Positions 36,405 through 46,080 are shown, numbered from the stretch's first letter. The stretch is 64,000 nt of DNA from Marivirga arenosa (GCF_030503875.2 NZ_CP129968.2:3126001-3190000), one strand, 5' to 3'. Numbers and translations: made by a program. Notes: generated from the letters alone by a model not told the origin.

Positions 36405-37178
36405 TTATTTCCCTTTAAAATCAGGCTTTCTTTTTTCAACAAATGCATTCATACCTTCCGTTTGATCTTCAGAAGCAAATGTTAAATAAAAGTTTTTACG
36501 TTCGAAATGTAAGCCTTCATCTAAATGCGTTTCAAAGGCTCTATTTACTGATTCTTTTGCTAATTTTGCGGCAACTGGGGACATTTGAGCTATTTGTTGA
36601 GCTAAATCTGAAGCTGCTTCTAAATACATTTCCGTAGGAACAACCTTATTCACTAAACCATAACTCATAGCTTCCTCAGCACTAATAAAGTTACCCGTCA
36701 AAACTAACTCCATTGCTTTTGCTTTTCCTATAGCACGAGTAAGTCTTTGAGTACCTCCAGCTCCAGGCATTACTCCGATTTTGATCTCTGGCTGACCAAA
36801 TTTAGCGGTTTCAGATGCTACTATCATGTCGCAAGTCATGGCTAATTCACAACCACCGCCTAATGCGAAACCTGAAACGGCCGCAATTAAAGGTTTCTTT
36901 GTTTTTTTAATTTGATCCCAGGTACTGAATTGATCGACATTGAGCATATCAATCGCAGTTTTTCCTGCCATTTGCTTGATATCTGCTCCTGCCGCAAAGG
37001 CCTTTTCGTTTCCAGTTAGTATGATTACTCTAACGCTGTCATCTTCATCTAAAGTTTGTAATGCATTTTTCAATTCTGTCATCAATTGCAGATTTAATGC
37101 ATTTAATTCTTTTGGTCGATTAAGATTTATTAGCGCTATATGCTTTTTATATTGATTGTTTACTTTAATAAATTCCAT
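36405..37178 (-). CDS. Enoyl-CoA hydratase/isomerase (crotonase family)
   Basis: The 257-residue crotonase has the oxyanion-hole segments FAAGADIKQMAG and GFALGGGCELAMTCD, with the two catalytic glutamates in GCELAM and in GQPEIKIGVMPGAGGTQRL. Both are as in active enoyl-CoA hydratases that hydrate trans-2-enoyl-CoA in beta-oxidation. Length is the family norm. The substrate chain length cannot be read. It forms a likely two-gene unit with the aminotransferase downstream. Confidence 0.92.
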   Translation of the reverse strand: MEFIKVNNQYKKHIALINLNRPKELNALNLQLMTELKNALQTLDEDDSVRVIILTGNEKAFAAGADIKQMAGKTAIDMLNVDQFSTWDQIKKTKKPLIAAVSGFALGGGCELAMTCDMIVASETAKFGQPEIKIGVMPGAGGTQRLTRAIGKAKAMELVLTGNFISAEEAMSYGLVNKVVPTEMYLEAASDLAQQIAQMSPVAAKLAKESVNRAFETHLDEGLHFERKNFYLTFASEDQTEGMNAFVEKRKPDFKGK

Positions 37179-37207
37179 AATGTAAATATCAAAAAGCAGT
37201 GGGGTAT

Positions 37208-37244
37208 AAAAAAGAAAAACCTTCTTTTTTCAAAGAAGGCTTTT
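37208..37244 (-). terminator. Terminator after cdaA
   Basis: On the minus strand AAAAGCCTTCTTT pairs with AAGAAGG plus T-rich sequence, with one G-U pair, and leads into TTTTTCTTTTTT. It lies about 150 bases past the cdaA stop. The 216-base gap between cdaA and the hydratase holds nothing else that I recognise. Confidence 0.65.
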
Positions 37245-37394
37245 CGTGTTAAACAGGTGTATGAATAAAATTTGTGTTTGTAATAGTATATACTGTTCGC
37301 AATAAAAAAGTAACCCCTGCCCGAAAACTTTTTTGAATTTTATTTGAAATAAAATGCAACTATTTGATTATCAGGTACAATGATTTTAAAAAAT

Positions 37395-38249
37395 CTATTG
37401 AACTACCTCTTGAGGTGAAGATTCATTTTTAGAATCTTTAGATTTTTCTTTATTGTCTTCAGATAGGTACTCATTTATTTTAGATCGTATTTCTTGGTTA
37501 GAAAGATTATGGAATATTGTACCGTTTCTGGCAACGGATAATTGTCCGGTTTCTTCTGAAACAATCAAAATAATGGTATCAGTAGCTTCCGACATTCCAA
37601 TTGCAGCTTTGTGTCTTAGTCCAAATTGAGCAGGAACATCTTTCTCTGTCACTGGTAAAACGCATCTTGCTGCAGTTATTCTACCTTTATGAATTATTAC
37701 AGCCCCATCGTGCAAAGGACTGGTTTTATTAAAAATTGAAATCAATAATCTTTTTGAGACAATAGCATCAATTGAATCACCTGATTCTGCATAAAACTTC
37801 AATTCCGATCCTTTTGATAATACTATTAGTGCACCCGTATTTGTACCCCCCAATGATTTTGAAGCTTCTATTAAAGGGGTGATATTAAATTCATCTCCTT
37901 TTTTACGTTTCTTCCAAGGTAAGTTAGATAAGAATCCATTTTCGGAATTAAAAGAAGTAGTTTTCCCTAAGAGTAAAAGGAATTTTCTAATTTCTTGCTG
38001 GAAAAGGATTATGGCTGCAATCACCCCAACCCCCATAAATTGTCCTAAAATAGCAGAGAGCAGTTCCATTTCTGCTGCACGAACAACCAAATAGATTAAA
38101 TATAGTGATAGGAAGCCTACAAAAATACGTACCGCAACACTTCCTCTCATCAGGCTATAAACCTGAAATAAAAGAAAACTCACTAAGGCGATATCCAAAA
38201 CATCGACAAAACTGACTTCTAAAAACCCTATGTTAAATCCAAATATCAA
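37395..38249 (-). CDS. cdaA: CdaA-type diadenylate cyclase (c-di-AMP synthase)
   Basis: CdaA makes cyclic di-AMP from two ATP at the membrane; the messenger controls potassium and osmolyte balance. Three N-terminal membrane helices (about 12-32, 40-58 and 65-85) precede the DAC domain (about 120-255). The DGA motif is at 181-183 in SPLHDGAVII. The usual RHR motif is RHK (212-214, GLRHKAAIGMSE), a conservative change. The start is TTG at 38249, sharing the sequence TTGA with the folP stop, so the pair is coupled. The folP-cdaA order is common in Bacteroidota. Confidence 0.93.
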   Translation of the reverse strand: MIFGFNIGFLEVSFVDVLDIALVSFLLFQVYSLMRGSVAVRIFVGFLSLYLIYLVVRAAEMELLSAILGQFMGVGVIAAIILFQQEIRKFLLLLGKTTSFNSENGFLSNLPWKKRKKGDEFNITPLIEASKSLGGTNTGALIVLSKGSELKFYAESGDSIDAIVSKRLLISIFNKTSPLHDGAVIIHKGRITAARCVLPVTEKDVPAQFGLRHKAAIGMSEATDTIILIVSEETGQLSVARNGTIFHNLSNQEIRSKINEYLSEDNKEKSKDSKNESSPQEVVQ

Positions 38250-39103
38250 TTCTTCAGTTGATTATATAATTTTATCGTTTCTTTCGCCTCTTTCACATCA
38301 TGAACTCTTAATATACTAGCTCCATTCATTAATGCAACCATATTTAAAGCCGTAGTCCCATTTAAAGCATTCTCAGCATTAGTCTCTAAAGTTTTATAAA
38401 TCATTGACTTTCGAGATACTCCAACTAAAATAGGACAATTTAATACTTCAAAATAGGTTAAATTATCAAGTATTTCATAATTCTGCTCTCGACTTTTTGC
38501 AAAGCCAAAGCCAGGATCAATGATTACATCATTTACTGCTAACTTTCTAAGTTTATTTAGCTTCTGACTTAATTCGAAGGTTACATCTTTTATAAGATGA
38601 TCATATTGATTCAGTTTCTGCATGGTGGCAGGTGTTCCTCTCATGTGCATCAATATGTAGGGAACATTCAAATCTGCCACCCTTTGAAACATTTGATCAT
38701 CTAAATTACCTCCAGAAACATCATTTATTATAGCTGCTCCGGATTCAATGGCCTCTTTTGCTACTTCAGATCTAAAAGTATCTATTGAAATAACTAAATC
38801 AGGGAATCTCTTGTTTACGGATTCAATTAAAGGTAAAACTCTTTGCTTTTCCTCCTCAACAGCAACTTCTTTCGCATTTGGTCTAGTCGAATATCCTCCT
38901 ACATCCAAAATATCTAAACCATCATCAAGCATTTTCTCTACTGTGCGAAGCGCATGATCCAATTTTAAGTTTTTTCCGCCATCATAAAAGGAATCGGGAG
39001 TAGTATTCAAAATCCCCATCACTTTGGGATCTGATAAATCCATTAAGTTACCTTTTACAAGAAGTGTTTTTTTATGAGAAAATGCTTTATCTTTCGCTTC
39101 CAA
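38246..39103 (-). CDS. folP: Dihydropteroate synthase
   Basis: FolP joins p-aminobenzoate to dihydropterin pyrophosphate in folate synthesis and is the sulfonamide target. Signatures are MGILNTTPDSFYDGG, DVGGYSTRPNA, INDVSGG, HMRGTPATMQ, IDPGFGFAKS and GVSRKSMI. The 285-residue length is typical. The start appears to be TTG at 39103, since it keeps the usual N-terminal extension before the first strand; no upstream ATG is suitable. Its stop overlaps the cdaA start by 4 bases. Confidence 0.95.
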   Translation of the reverse strand: MEAKDKAFSHKKTLLVKGNLMDLSDPKVMGILNTTPDSFYDGGKNLKLDHALRTVEKMLDDGLDILDVGGYSTRPNAKEVAVEEEKQRVLPLIESVNKRFPDLVISIDTFRSEVAKEAIESGAAIINDVSGGNLDDQMFQRVADLNVPYILMHMRGTPATMQKLNQYDHLIKDVTFELSQKLNKLRKLAVNDVIIDPGFGFAKSREQNYEILDNLTYFEVLNCPILVGVSRKSMIYKTLETNAENALNGTTALNMVALMNGASILRVHDVKEAKETIKLYNQLKN

Positions 39104-39142
39104 ATATTTTTAAAGTAGAATTTTAAATTAAAACGCTATTTG

Positions 39143-39685
39143 ATGACCCAAACCGAAAGCGAATATAAGGAAGTTATTGCGCTGTGTAAAGATGTTTTTG
39201 AAAAGAAGACAAAAGATTACGGTACAGCTTGGAGAATTTTAAGATTACCCTCAATAACCGATCAATTATTTATTAAAGCACAGCGAATAAGATCCATACA
39301 GGAAAAAGGCACTCAAAAAATTGAAGAGGATATAAAAAATGAATTTATTGGCATTATTAATTACTCAATTATTGCCATAATTCAAGAATCACTTGATGAA
39401 AATGCTCCTCTTGAAATCTCTGCAGAAGATTTAATGCCAAAATATCAGGCAGTGGCTGATGAATCCTTAGCTTTATTACTTGATAAAAATCATGATTATG
39501 ATGAGGCTTGGCGTGATATGAGAATCAGTTCTATCACCGATATCATTTTAATGAAACTTTACAGAGTGAAACAAATTGAAGATAATAAAGGTAAAACTTT
39601 GATATCTGAGCCTGTAAAAGCAAATTATCAAGACATGATTAATTATGCTGTATTCTGTTTAATCAAATTAAAAGAAGAGAAATAA
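39143..39685 (+). CDS. DUF1599 protein with two tandem domains
   Basis: The 180-residue protein is two copies of one domain. The first has KTKDYGTAWRILRLPSIT (about 27-45) and the second has KNHDYDEAWRDMRISSIT (about 117-135), each followed by a basic helix (KAQRIRSIQ, KLYRVKQIE). DUF1599 is also described as a nucleotide-modification-associated domain. I preferred the ATG at 39143 to the TTG just before it. The MauE-like gene starts 1 base after its stop. Function not established. Confidence 0.87.
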   Translation: MTQTESEYKEVIALCKDVFEKKTKDYGTAWRILRLPSITDQLFIKAQRIRSIQEKGTQKIEEDIKNEFIGIINYSIIAIIQESLDENAPLEISAEDLMPKYQAVADESLALLLDKNHDYDEAWRDMRISSITDIILMKLYRVKQIEDNKGKTLISEPVKANYQDMINYAVFCLIKLKEEK

Positions 39686-39686
39686 T

Positions 39687-40778
39687 ATGAGAACAGTTGT
39701 AGATATTATTAGATATATAGTTGGAGGTTTATTCGTATTTAGTGGTTTAGTAAAGGTTGTAGACCCTGTAGGAACAGCCATAAAGCTAGAAGAATATTTT
39801 GCGGTTTTTGCTGGGGATATTGCTTCATTCTTTTCAATTTTTGAGCCTTATGCTTTAGTTATAGGAATCGTTTTAAATGTGTTAGAAGTAACATTAGGAA
39901 TTGCCCTAATGATTAGGTGGAGAGTTAGATATACGATGAATCTACTAAGCATCATGATTGTATTCTTCACTTTTCTGACCTTTTATACGGCATACTTTAA
40001 TAAAGTAACAGATTGCGGATGTTTTGGAGATGCCATTACTTTAACTCCCTGGCAATCATTCACAAAAGATGTAATTCTATTAGTTCTAATAGGGTTCTTA
40101 TACTTTAATATTAATAAAATTAAAGAAAGTACATTTGGCCCTAAAAATGTAATAGTAGTCTGCGTTACCGCAATTAGCTTACTTTTATGTATCTATTCTG
40201 TAAAGCACCTTCCTATTATCGATTTTAGAGCTTACAAAATTGGGACTAATATTCCTGATGCTATGAAGGCGAAAGAAAATCCAAAATTTCAATATACTTT
40301 TGAAAAGGACGGGGAAGAAATAAAATCTTATGAGTATAAGTCTGAGGAAGAGGGCTATAAATTAGTTGGACATGAAATTACAAATCCTGAAGCTTCTACT
40401 CCTAAAATAACTGATTTTGCTTCTTGGGATGAATCAGGTGATAAAACACAATACCTTTTGAATGGGCAGAAACTTTGGATAATTGCATATGATATTGCCA
40501 ATGCTAATACTGGTGGCTTAATAGAAGTTAATGATCTTTTATCCAGATTAGGCCCAGGTATTGAACCCATCATATTAACTTCTTCTTCAGCGGAGGATGT
40601 ACTCAGAATTAAAGCATTGCGAGGGCTAAAAGCTAATTTCTATTATGCAGATGCTACAGTTTTAAAAACTATTATTCGATCTAATCCTGGCTTAGTTTTA
40701 GTTAAAGATGGAACTATTTTAGATAAATGGCATTTTAATGATGTACCTAACCCAATTGATGTCAGAGAAAACTTATAA
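39687..40778 (+). CDS. MauE/DoxX-like membrane protein with thioredoxin-like tail (BT_3928 family)
   Basis: The 363-residue protein starts with a MauE/DoxX-type four-helix domain (about 8-150) and the conserved DCGCFGDAI motif between helices. A further helix lies at about 150-168. The C-terminal part (about 240-360, with LWIIAYDIANANTGGL and PGLVLVKDGTILDKWH) has the strand order of a thioredoxin fold but no CxxC, so it is unlikely to be a redox enzyme by itself. The role may be quinone- or thiol-linked oxidation, as proposed for MauE. aroK follows after 3 bases. Confidence 0.82.
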   Translation: MRTVVDIIRYIVGGLFVFSGLVKVVDPVGTAIKLEEYFAVFAGDIASFFSIFEPYALVIGIVLNVLEVTLGIALMIRWRVRYTMNLLSIMIVFFTFLTFYTAYFNKVTDCGCFGDAITLTPWQSFTKDVILLVLIGFLYFNINKIKESTFGPKNVIVVCVTAISLLLCIYSVKHLPIIDFRAYKIGTNIPDAMKAKENPKFQYTFEKDGEEIKSYEYKSEEEGYKLVGHEITNPEASTPKITDFASWDESGDKTQYLLNGQKLWIIAYDIANANTGGLIEVNDLLSRLGPGIEPIILTSSSAEDVLRIKALRGLKANFYYADATVLKTIIRSNPGLVLVKDGTILDKWHFNDVPNPIDVRENL

Positions 40779-40781
40779 TTA

Positions 40782-41279
40782 ATGCGATATTTTCTTTTAG
40801 GGCTTCCAGGAAGTGGTAAAAGCCACTGGGGAAAAATTTGGGCCCGTGAAACTAGAAATTCATTTTTTGACTTAGACGAGGTAATTGAGAATAATGAAGG
40901 AGAGAGCATAAAAAATATTTTTAAAACCGAGGGTGAAGACCATTTTAGAAACTTAGAAAGCTTTTATCTTAATAAATTAATAGATAATTATCATGGATTA
41001 GTACTATCAACCGGAGGTGGTACTCCTTGTTTCAATGAAAATTTAAAACTTATGGCCAGTGCAGGAAAAACAATTTTCCTAAATCCACCCATTGAGGATA
41101 TTGCTTCAAGAGTATGGAAACCTGAAACCAATGAGAGGCCAATGTTCAATCAATGCAAGTCTAAACAAGAAGCTTTTAGAGTATTAGAAGATTTAAAAAC
41201 TAAAAGAATTATATATTACGAACAAGCTAATATAATACTTGAAAGGTGGGATGAGAACATAATAAAAAAAATAAAGTAA
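40782..41279 (+). CDS. aroK: Shikimate kinase
   Basis: Shikimate kinase phosphorylates shikimate on the way to chorismate. The 165-residue protein has the Walker A LLGLPGSGKSHWGK, the shikimate-binding DLDEVIE with the following FRNLE arginine, and the STGGGTPCF loop. The lid arginine lies in ETNERPMF. Length fits the family. It is the last gene of the DUF1599-MauE-aroK unit and is followed by a terminator. Confidence 0.93.
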   Translation: MRYFLLGLPGSGKSHWGKIWARETRNSFFDLDEVIENNEGESIKNIFKTEGEDHFRNLESFYLNKLIDNYHGLVLSTGGGTPCFNENLKLMASAGKTIFLNPPIEDIASRVWKPETNERPMFNQCKSKQEAFRVLEDLKTKRIIYYEQANIILERWDENIIKKIK

Positions 41280-41283
41280 TAGA

Positions 41284-41310
41284 AGGCCAGTTCAGCACTG
41301 GCCTATTTTT
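41284..41310 (+). terminator. Terminator after aroK
   Basis: AGGCCAGT and ACTGGCCT form an 8-base stem with loop TCAGC, followed by ATTTTTATT. Confidence 0.85.
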
Positions 41311-41311
41311 A

Positions 41312-42871
41312 TTATAAACTTTTACCTATAGTTAGCCTGAAACTTGAAATATCTGATTCCGATCTTATTACGTCACTACTCATATCACTACTAGAATAAG
41401 CAACAAAATCAGGATTATCAAAACTGCTCAATCGGTATGTTGCATCAATAAAAAATCCATCTTTTTTCATTATACCAATTCCAGCAGAAATTGATTGTCT
41501 ATTAAGATTGAAATTTTTATAAGGATTATCAAAATAAGCGTAACCTACTCTGGCCCGAAAAATATTAAGCCTTCCTTCTGCCCCAACTTTTAAATTAAAA
41601 GTACTATTCAAATTATTTCCAACCTCAGGGACATCTCCATCAAATGCTCCATTTGTACTACTATATCTTGCCGAAGTATAATCAACATATTCCAAATCTG
41701 CTGTTATAAACCCATATTTTGATATGAAAGTAGTAGCTCCAACAGACACTTTTTGTGGTAATCTTAGGCTATAAGATGGGACTTCATTAATTATTTCTTC
41801 TTCATAGCTAATATTCTCTTCACCTGTTTCAGGATTAAAGAAAAAGAAAGTTTCCATAGCTATGTCTTGTGTTTCGTTCATGGAAATAAAAGTTGGACTA
41901 GTATAGGAGAAGCCTACATTTAAAATGTTTATGGGTTTATAAATAGCCCCTAAAGTAAAAGCGGCTCCAGCACCAGAAATCATAGTTTCTTCATTTAAAT
42001 CCATATAGTTAAGAAATGAATTATCTGGGGTCTCTCTAAAACTCCGTACCATTCTATAATTAAGAAAATTCACATTAAGTGCTGCTCCAATATATATCTT
42101 GTCATTATAGTTTGCACCGTAGGAAACATCCAAAGTAGTAATTCCACTATAGGTGTCAATATTTTCTCTCTGATCTGCTGATTGTGTTAAATATCCACCC
42201 GTATCCCCATCAAAATCATATCGATCTATTAAAAATGTATTGTTCTCAGTGTTGAAAGTCTGTAATAAATAAGTTTGATAAGCTAAATAGGTATAAGCAT
42301 TTGAATTAGCTACATCATCAATTTCATTTCGGGTATTAAATTCTCTGAAACCATTTTCACTTAAAAAAGGAGTTAAGGCATTTTCAGTAAAATCATAAGC
42401 AATTCCGTTTTCATTTTGACTTACAGTTCCATTATAATTAATGTTATTATAGAAACTTTGCTTTTGATTTATTGCTAATCCAAAAGCTCCAGAAATCCAT
42501 TTCGAATCTGCATATTCCTCGAATCGGTTTTGCAAAACAAACCCCATATTAGGAATTTGAAAATTCCCTCCCACATTATAATTATTATTCCCTTCATAGG
42601 TTGAGTTGAATTGTCCTAATCTTAAAACAGGAGAAATAGCCCATGAAGATCGATTATAAAATCCTAAACCAGCGGGGTTAGCTGAAATACTACTGATGTC
42701 ACCACCTAAAGAAACATTAGCTCCACCTAAGCCAACAAAGCGAGCTGAACCTCCTCCATCGGTCTGACTGAACCTAACAGCGTCAGCAGTGTATAAAGGC
42801 ACTTGAGCTGATGAATCAAAAGCCATCATTACACTCGCTAAAACCGCAAATATATAAACGGACGTTTTCAT
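41312..42871 (-). CDS. FadL/OmpP1-type outer-membrane beta-barrel protein
   Basis: The 519-residue protein has a signal peptide (1-22, ending SSAQ) and the N-terminal hatch-like segment typical of OmpP1/FadL homologues in Bacteroidota (GGGSARFVGLGGANVSLGGD, then ISANPAGLGFYNRSSW). The rest alternates aromatic and polar residues as a beta-barrel, and the end is SSFRLTIGKSL. FadL proteins import hydrophobic compounds, but many members of this branch have no known substrate. It faces aroK, sharing the short gap that holds the aroK terminator. Confidence 0.8.
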   Translation of the reverse strand: MKTSVYIFAVLASVMMAFDSSAQVPLYTADAVRFSQTDGGGSARFVGLGGANVSLGGDISSISANPAGLGFYNRSSWAISPVLRLGQFNSTYEGNNNYNVGGNFQIPNMGFVLQNRFEEYADSKWISGAFGLAINQKQSFYNNINYNGTVSQNENGIAYDFTENALTPFLSENGFREFNTRNEIDDVANSNAYTYLAYQTYLLQTFNTENNTFLIDRYDFDGDTGGYLTQSADQRENIDTYSGITTLDVSYGANYNDKIYIGAALNVNFLNYRMVRSFRETPDNSFLNYMDLNEETMISGAGAAFTLGAIYKPINILNVGFSYTSPTFISMNETQDIAMETFFFFNPETGEENISYEEEIINEVPSYSLRLPQKVSVGATTFISKYGFITADLEYVDYTSARYSSTNGAFDGDVPEVGNNLNSTFNLKVGAEGRLNIFRARVGYAYFDNPYKNFNLNRQSISAGIGIMKKDGFFIDATYRLSSFDNPDFVAYSSSDMSSDVIRSESDISSFRLTIGKSL

Positions 42872-42943
42872 TTTACTAAATTTAAAAAGTTGAAGTTTAG
42901 ACGTAGTCGTATTGTAAATACTCTGAAAAGTAATCGGTTAATT

Positions 42944-42976
42944 TAAAAAAAGCACCCTTTAGCAGGATGCTTTTTT
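42944..42976 (-). terminator. Terminator after the Ser/Arg-rich protein gene
   Basis: On the minus strand AAAAAAGCATCC pairs with GGGTGCTTTTTT (one G-U pair) around loop TGCTAAA, then continues in T. It lies 4 bases past the stop at 42981. Confidence 0.8.
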
Positions 42977-42980
42977 AATA

Positions 42981-44444
42981 TTATCTACCACCTCTTCCAC
43001 CGCGTGAAGAGCTGCTCCCCCTTGAACTACTACTAGAGGATCTGCTGCTAGAAGACGATCTACTACTTGATGAAGATCTGCTGTAAGAGCTACTTGATCT
43101 TGAAGAAGAAGATGATGATCTTCCAAATGAAGAAGAACTTCTACTTGAGCCGGATGATCTTCCAAACGAAGAATTACTTCTACTTGCGCCAGTAGATCTA
43201 CCAAACGAACTGCTACTTCTGGAACTGGAACCGAAACTACTCGATCTATCAGGATTAGAACTTCTTCCTGAAGAATATGTAGTTCTATTAGTTCTAGAGC
43301 TATTGTAGTATCTTGAATTATCTACAGCATTATTAGATCTACCTGTTCTACCACTCGTATAAGAAGATCTAGTTCTATCTCCGTTGTAAACTGCAGTTCT
43401 TGCTCCTCTTTCAGAAGCAGATGCAGTTCTCGCATATTCAGCTGTCCTAGAAGATCTAGTGTAAACTGGATTATTTGAACTTCTAGGTGTAGAAACTCTA
43501 CTGCTTGCAGTTCTTGCAGAAGTTGCAGCTAATCTTGATGATCTATCAGCTGTGTTGGTACTTCTTAATGCAGTTCTACTTCTCTCTGTACCAACATTTC
43601 TACTTGCATTATACGTATTGACATTTCTGCTTCTTGTACTTGCTATTCTTGTATTATCTACAGATCTAGTAATTCTTGGTCTACTAGTATAAGTTCTATT
43701 TCTTCTGTTATTGCTGTAATCACCATAAAATCTGTTTTGATATAAGCCAGTATAATACCCATCGTAGAAGCCATTTCTATAACCATTATGATAAGCCCAT
43801 AAAGAGTTACCTCCCCAGTAAGGATTTCTCCATGGATTCCCAAAGGCATATGGATTACCCCAGAATGGGTCATAGAAAAATGGATCGTAGAAACCTCTTC
43901 CATATCCTACAGACCAATAAGAACCACCCCATGAATTCCAACCAAAACCTACATTGAAGCCTGGTCTGAAGAAAAATGGATCATAAAACCCTCTATTAGC
44001 CCATGAATTGAACATCCAAGGATCATTCCATCCCATCATCCAAGGATTCATTCCTCCATAGAAATTATACACTTGAGTTTGTGCAATGCCATTTCCATTA
44101 CGAGGGTCTCTCCCTTGTCTGGCTGCACTTTCATCATAATACCAGCCTTCCTCAGTGTTTTCAGCAACTGGTGGCGCTTGATTTAGCTCTGCATTATTTT
44201 CTTTTTCATTATTTTTTAAATCACGAAAATCTGAATCCGATTCAAATTGATCATAATCATAGCCCGATTTTTTTAATTCCTCTGCTCTGCGTTTCTCTTC
44301 CAAAGCAATCTTTTCATTCAATACTTTTCTATCTTTGGAATTAAAATAAAGGTCATCATTCTCAACTTTTAAATCAGATTGAGAAAAACCTATGTTCGGC
44401 ATAAAAAATATGCTAATAAATAGTATAAAGCTTAAGGTTTTCAT
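42981..44444 (-). CDS. Exported protein with aromatic-rich middle and Ser/Arg repeat tail
   Basis: I placed the start at the ATG at 44444, which gives a signal peptide (MKTLSFILFISIFFMPNIG, cleaved after FSQ); the ATG at 44555 adds 37 residues that hide it. The mature 465 residues have three parts: a charged helical segment (about 25-90), a Trp/Tyr/Phe/Asn/Gly-rich segment (about 100-235, with PWMMGWNDPW and FYDPFFYDPFWG), and a low-complexity tail of Ser and Arg (about 250-480) ending RGGRGGR. The tail is strongly basic and disordered. It may bind polyanions such as extracellular DNA or polysaccharide. No family is recognised. Confidence 0.78.
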   Translation of the reverse strand: MKTLSFILFISIFFMPNIGFSQSDLKVENDDLYFNSKDRKVLNEKIALEEKRRAEELKKSGYDYDQFESDSDFRDLKNNEKENNAELNQAPPVAENTEEGWYYDESAARQGRDPRNGNGIAQTQVYNFYGGMNPWMMGWNDPWMFNSWANRGFYDPFFFRPGFNVGFGWNSWGGSYWSVGYGRGFYDPFFYDPFWGNPYAFGNPWRNPYWGGNSLWAYHNGYRNGFYDGYYTGLYQNRFYGDYSNNRRNRTYTSRPRITRSVDNTRIASTRSRNVNTYNASRNVGTERSRTALRSTNTADRSSRLAATSARTASSRVSTPRSSNNPVYTRSSRTAEYARTASASERGARTAVYNGDRTRSSYTSGRTGRSNNAVDNSRYYNSSRTNRTTYSSGRSSNPDRSSSFGSSSRSSSSFGRSTGASRSNSSFGRSSGSSRSSSSFGRSSSSSSRSSSSYSRSSSSSRSSSSSRSSSSSSRGSSSSRGGRGGR

Positions 44445-44570
44445 GGCTACATAATTTAATGTTTCTAATTTTACAACGTTTATCATCGCAAATTGATTTC
44501 CAATATATGAAATCTCTTTGTGATAATTAACATTAAATAGTGATACAAACTTCATACCAAATTATATAAA

Positions 44571-46049
44571 ATGGCGAAAGGATTACCAAAAAGAAGTGAA
44601 GATTACTCGCTTTGGTACAACGAATTAGTAAAAAGAGCGGATTTAGCTGAGAATTCAGCAGTTAGAGGAAGTATGATCATCAAGCCCTATGGTTTTTCCA
44701 TTTGGGAAAAAATGCAGAGAGAATTAGATGATATGTTTAAAGAAACGGGACATCAAAATGCATATTTCCCACTTTTTATTCCCAAATCGTATTTAAGTAA
44801 GGAAGCTGCCCATGTAGAAGGATTTGCAAAAGAATGTGCTGTTGTAACTCATTATAGATTAAAAAATGATGAAAATGGAAAAGGCATTATTGTAGATCCT
44901 GATGCAAAACTAGAAGAAGAACTAATTGTTAGGCCAACTTCTGAAACTATCATTTGGAATACTTTCAGAAATTGGATTCAATCCTATCGTGATTTACCTC
45001 TTTTAATCAATCAGTGGGCAAATGTAGTAAGATGGGAAATGCGTACTCGTCTTTTTCTTAGAACAGCAGAATTTCTTTGGCAAGAAGGACACACTGCTCA
45101 TGCTACTAAGCAAGAAGCTATTGAAGAAACCGAAAGAATGATCAATATCTATGCTGAATTTGCTGAAGAATTCATGGCATTACCAGTAATAAAAGGATTG
45201 AAATCTGAAAGTGAAAGATTTGCTGGGGCTCTAGAAACGTATTGTATTGAAGGACTTATGCAAGATGGAAAAGCACTACAAGCGGGAACATCGCACTTTT
45301 TAGGCCAGAATTTTGCTAAAGCTTTTGATGTAAAATTTGCCACAAAGGATGGTGGAAAACAAGAATATGTTTGGGGAACTTCCTGGGGCGTTAGTACCAG
45401 ATTAATGGGGGCATTAGTAATGGCTCACTCAGATGATGACGGGCTTGTCTTACCTCCTAGATTAGCTCCAATTCAAGTAGTAATTGTCCCTATCTTTAAA
45501 TCAGAAGAAGATCAGAACAGAATTGCTGAAGTAGCAGAAAAGCTAAGAAAAAACTTGAAGAAAAAAGGGATTACTGTAAAATTCGATAATAGAGATACCC
45601 ATAAGCCTGGATTTAAATTTGCAGAATGGGAATTGAAAGGAGTGCCTTTAAGAATTGCGATTGGGCCGAGAGATTTAGAAAATGGTACTGTTGAATTAGC
45701 TAGAAGAGATACTAAAAAGAAGAATACAGTGAATATTGAAGGTATTGAATCCATTATTGAGGATACTTTAGAAGCAATTCAAAATAATATTTACAAAAAA
45801 GCAAAAGACTTTAGAACTGAGAATACAGTAAAAGTTGATACATATGAAGAGTTTAAAAATATTATTGAAAATAAAGGTGGGTTTGTAAGTGCTCATTGGG
45901 ATGGAACTGCTGAAACAGAAGAAAAAATAAAAGAAGAGACGAAGGCTACTATCAGGTGTATTCCTCTTGATGCTGAAGAAGAAGCAGGTAAATGTATTTA
46001 TACTGGAAAACCATCAAATAAAAGAGTGCTTTTTGCAAAAGCTTACTAA
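44571..46049 (+). CDS. proS: Prolyl-tRNA synthetase, archaeal/eukaryotic type
   Basis: The 492-residue class II synthetase begins with [21 protein letters not shown], the start of archaeal/eukaryote-like ProRS. Motif 2 is in [20 protein letters not shown] and motif 3 in [20 protein letters not shown]. An anticodon-binding domain follows (about 285-385), and the C-terminal domain ends FAKAY with the typical final tyrosine. It lacks the editing insertion of the E. coli type. The gene is divergent from the Ser/Arg-rich protein gene. Confidence 0.96.
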   Translation: MAKGLPKRSEDYSLWYNELVKRADLAENSAVRGSMIIKPYGFSIWEKMQRELDDMFKETGHQNAYFPLFIPKSYLSKEAAHVEGFAKECAVVTHYRLKNDENGKGIIVDPDAKLEEELIVRPTSETIIWNTFRNWIQSYRDLPLLINQWANVVRWEMRTRLFLRTAEFLWQEGHTAHATKQEAIEETERMINIYAEFAEEFMALPVIKGLKSESERFAGALETYCIEGLMQDGKALQAGTSHFLGQNFAKAFDVKFATKDGGKQEYVWGTSWGVSTRLMGALVMAHSDDDGLVLPPRLAPIQVVIVPIFKSEEDQNRIAEVAEKLRKNLKKKGITVKFDNRDTHKPGFKFAEWELKGVPLRIAIGPRDLENGTVELARRDTKKKNTVNIEGIESIIEDTLEAIQNNIYKKAKDFRTENTVKVDTYEEFKNIIENKGGFVSAHWDGTAETEEKIKEETKATIRCIPLDAEEEAGKCIYTGKPSNKRVLFAKAY

Positions 46050-46080
46050 TTTTAATTATTTTTAGTTTTATTTGCTTCAT

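Noticed and set aside
42959..43204. Reading frame of 81 residues rich in Leu, Val, Asp and His on the minus strand
   Set aside because: It lies in another frame of the Ser/Arg repeat region and is a product of the repeat composition. It has no start context and extends into the terminator.
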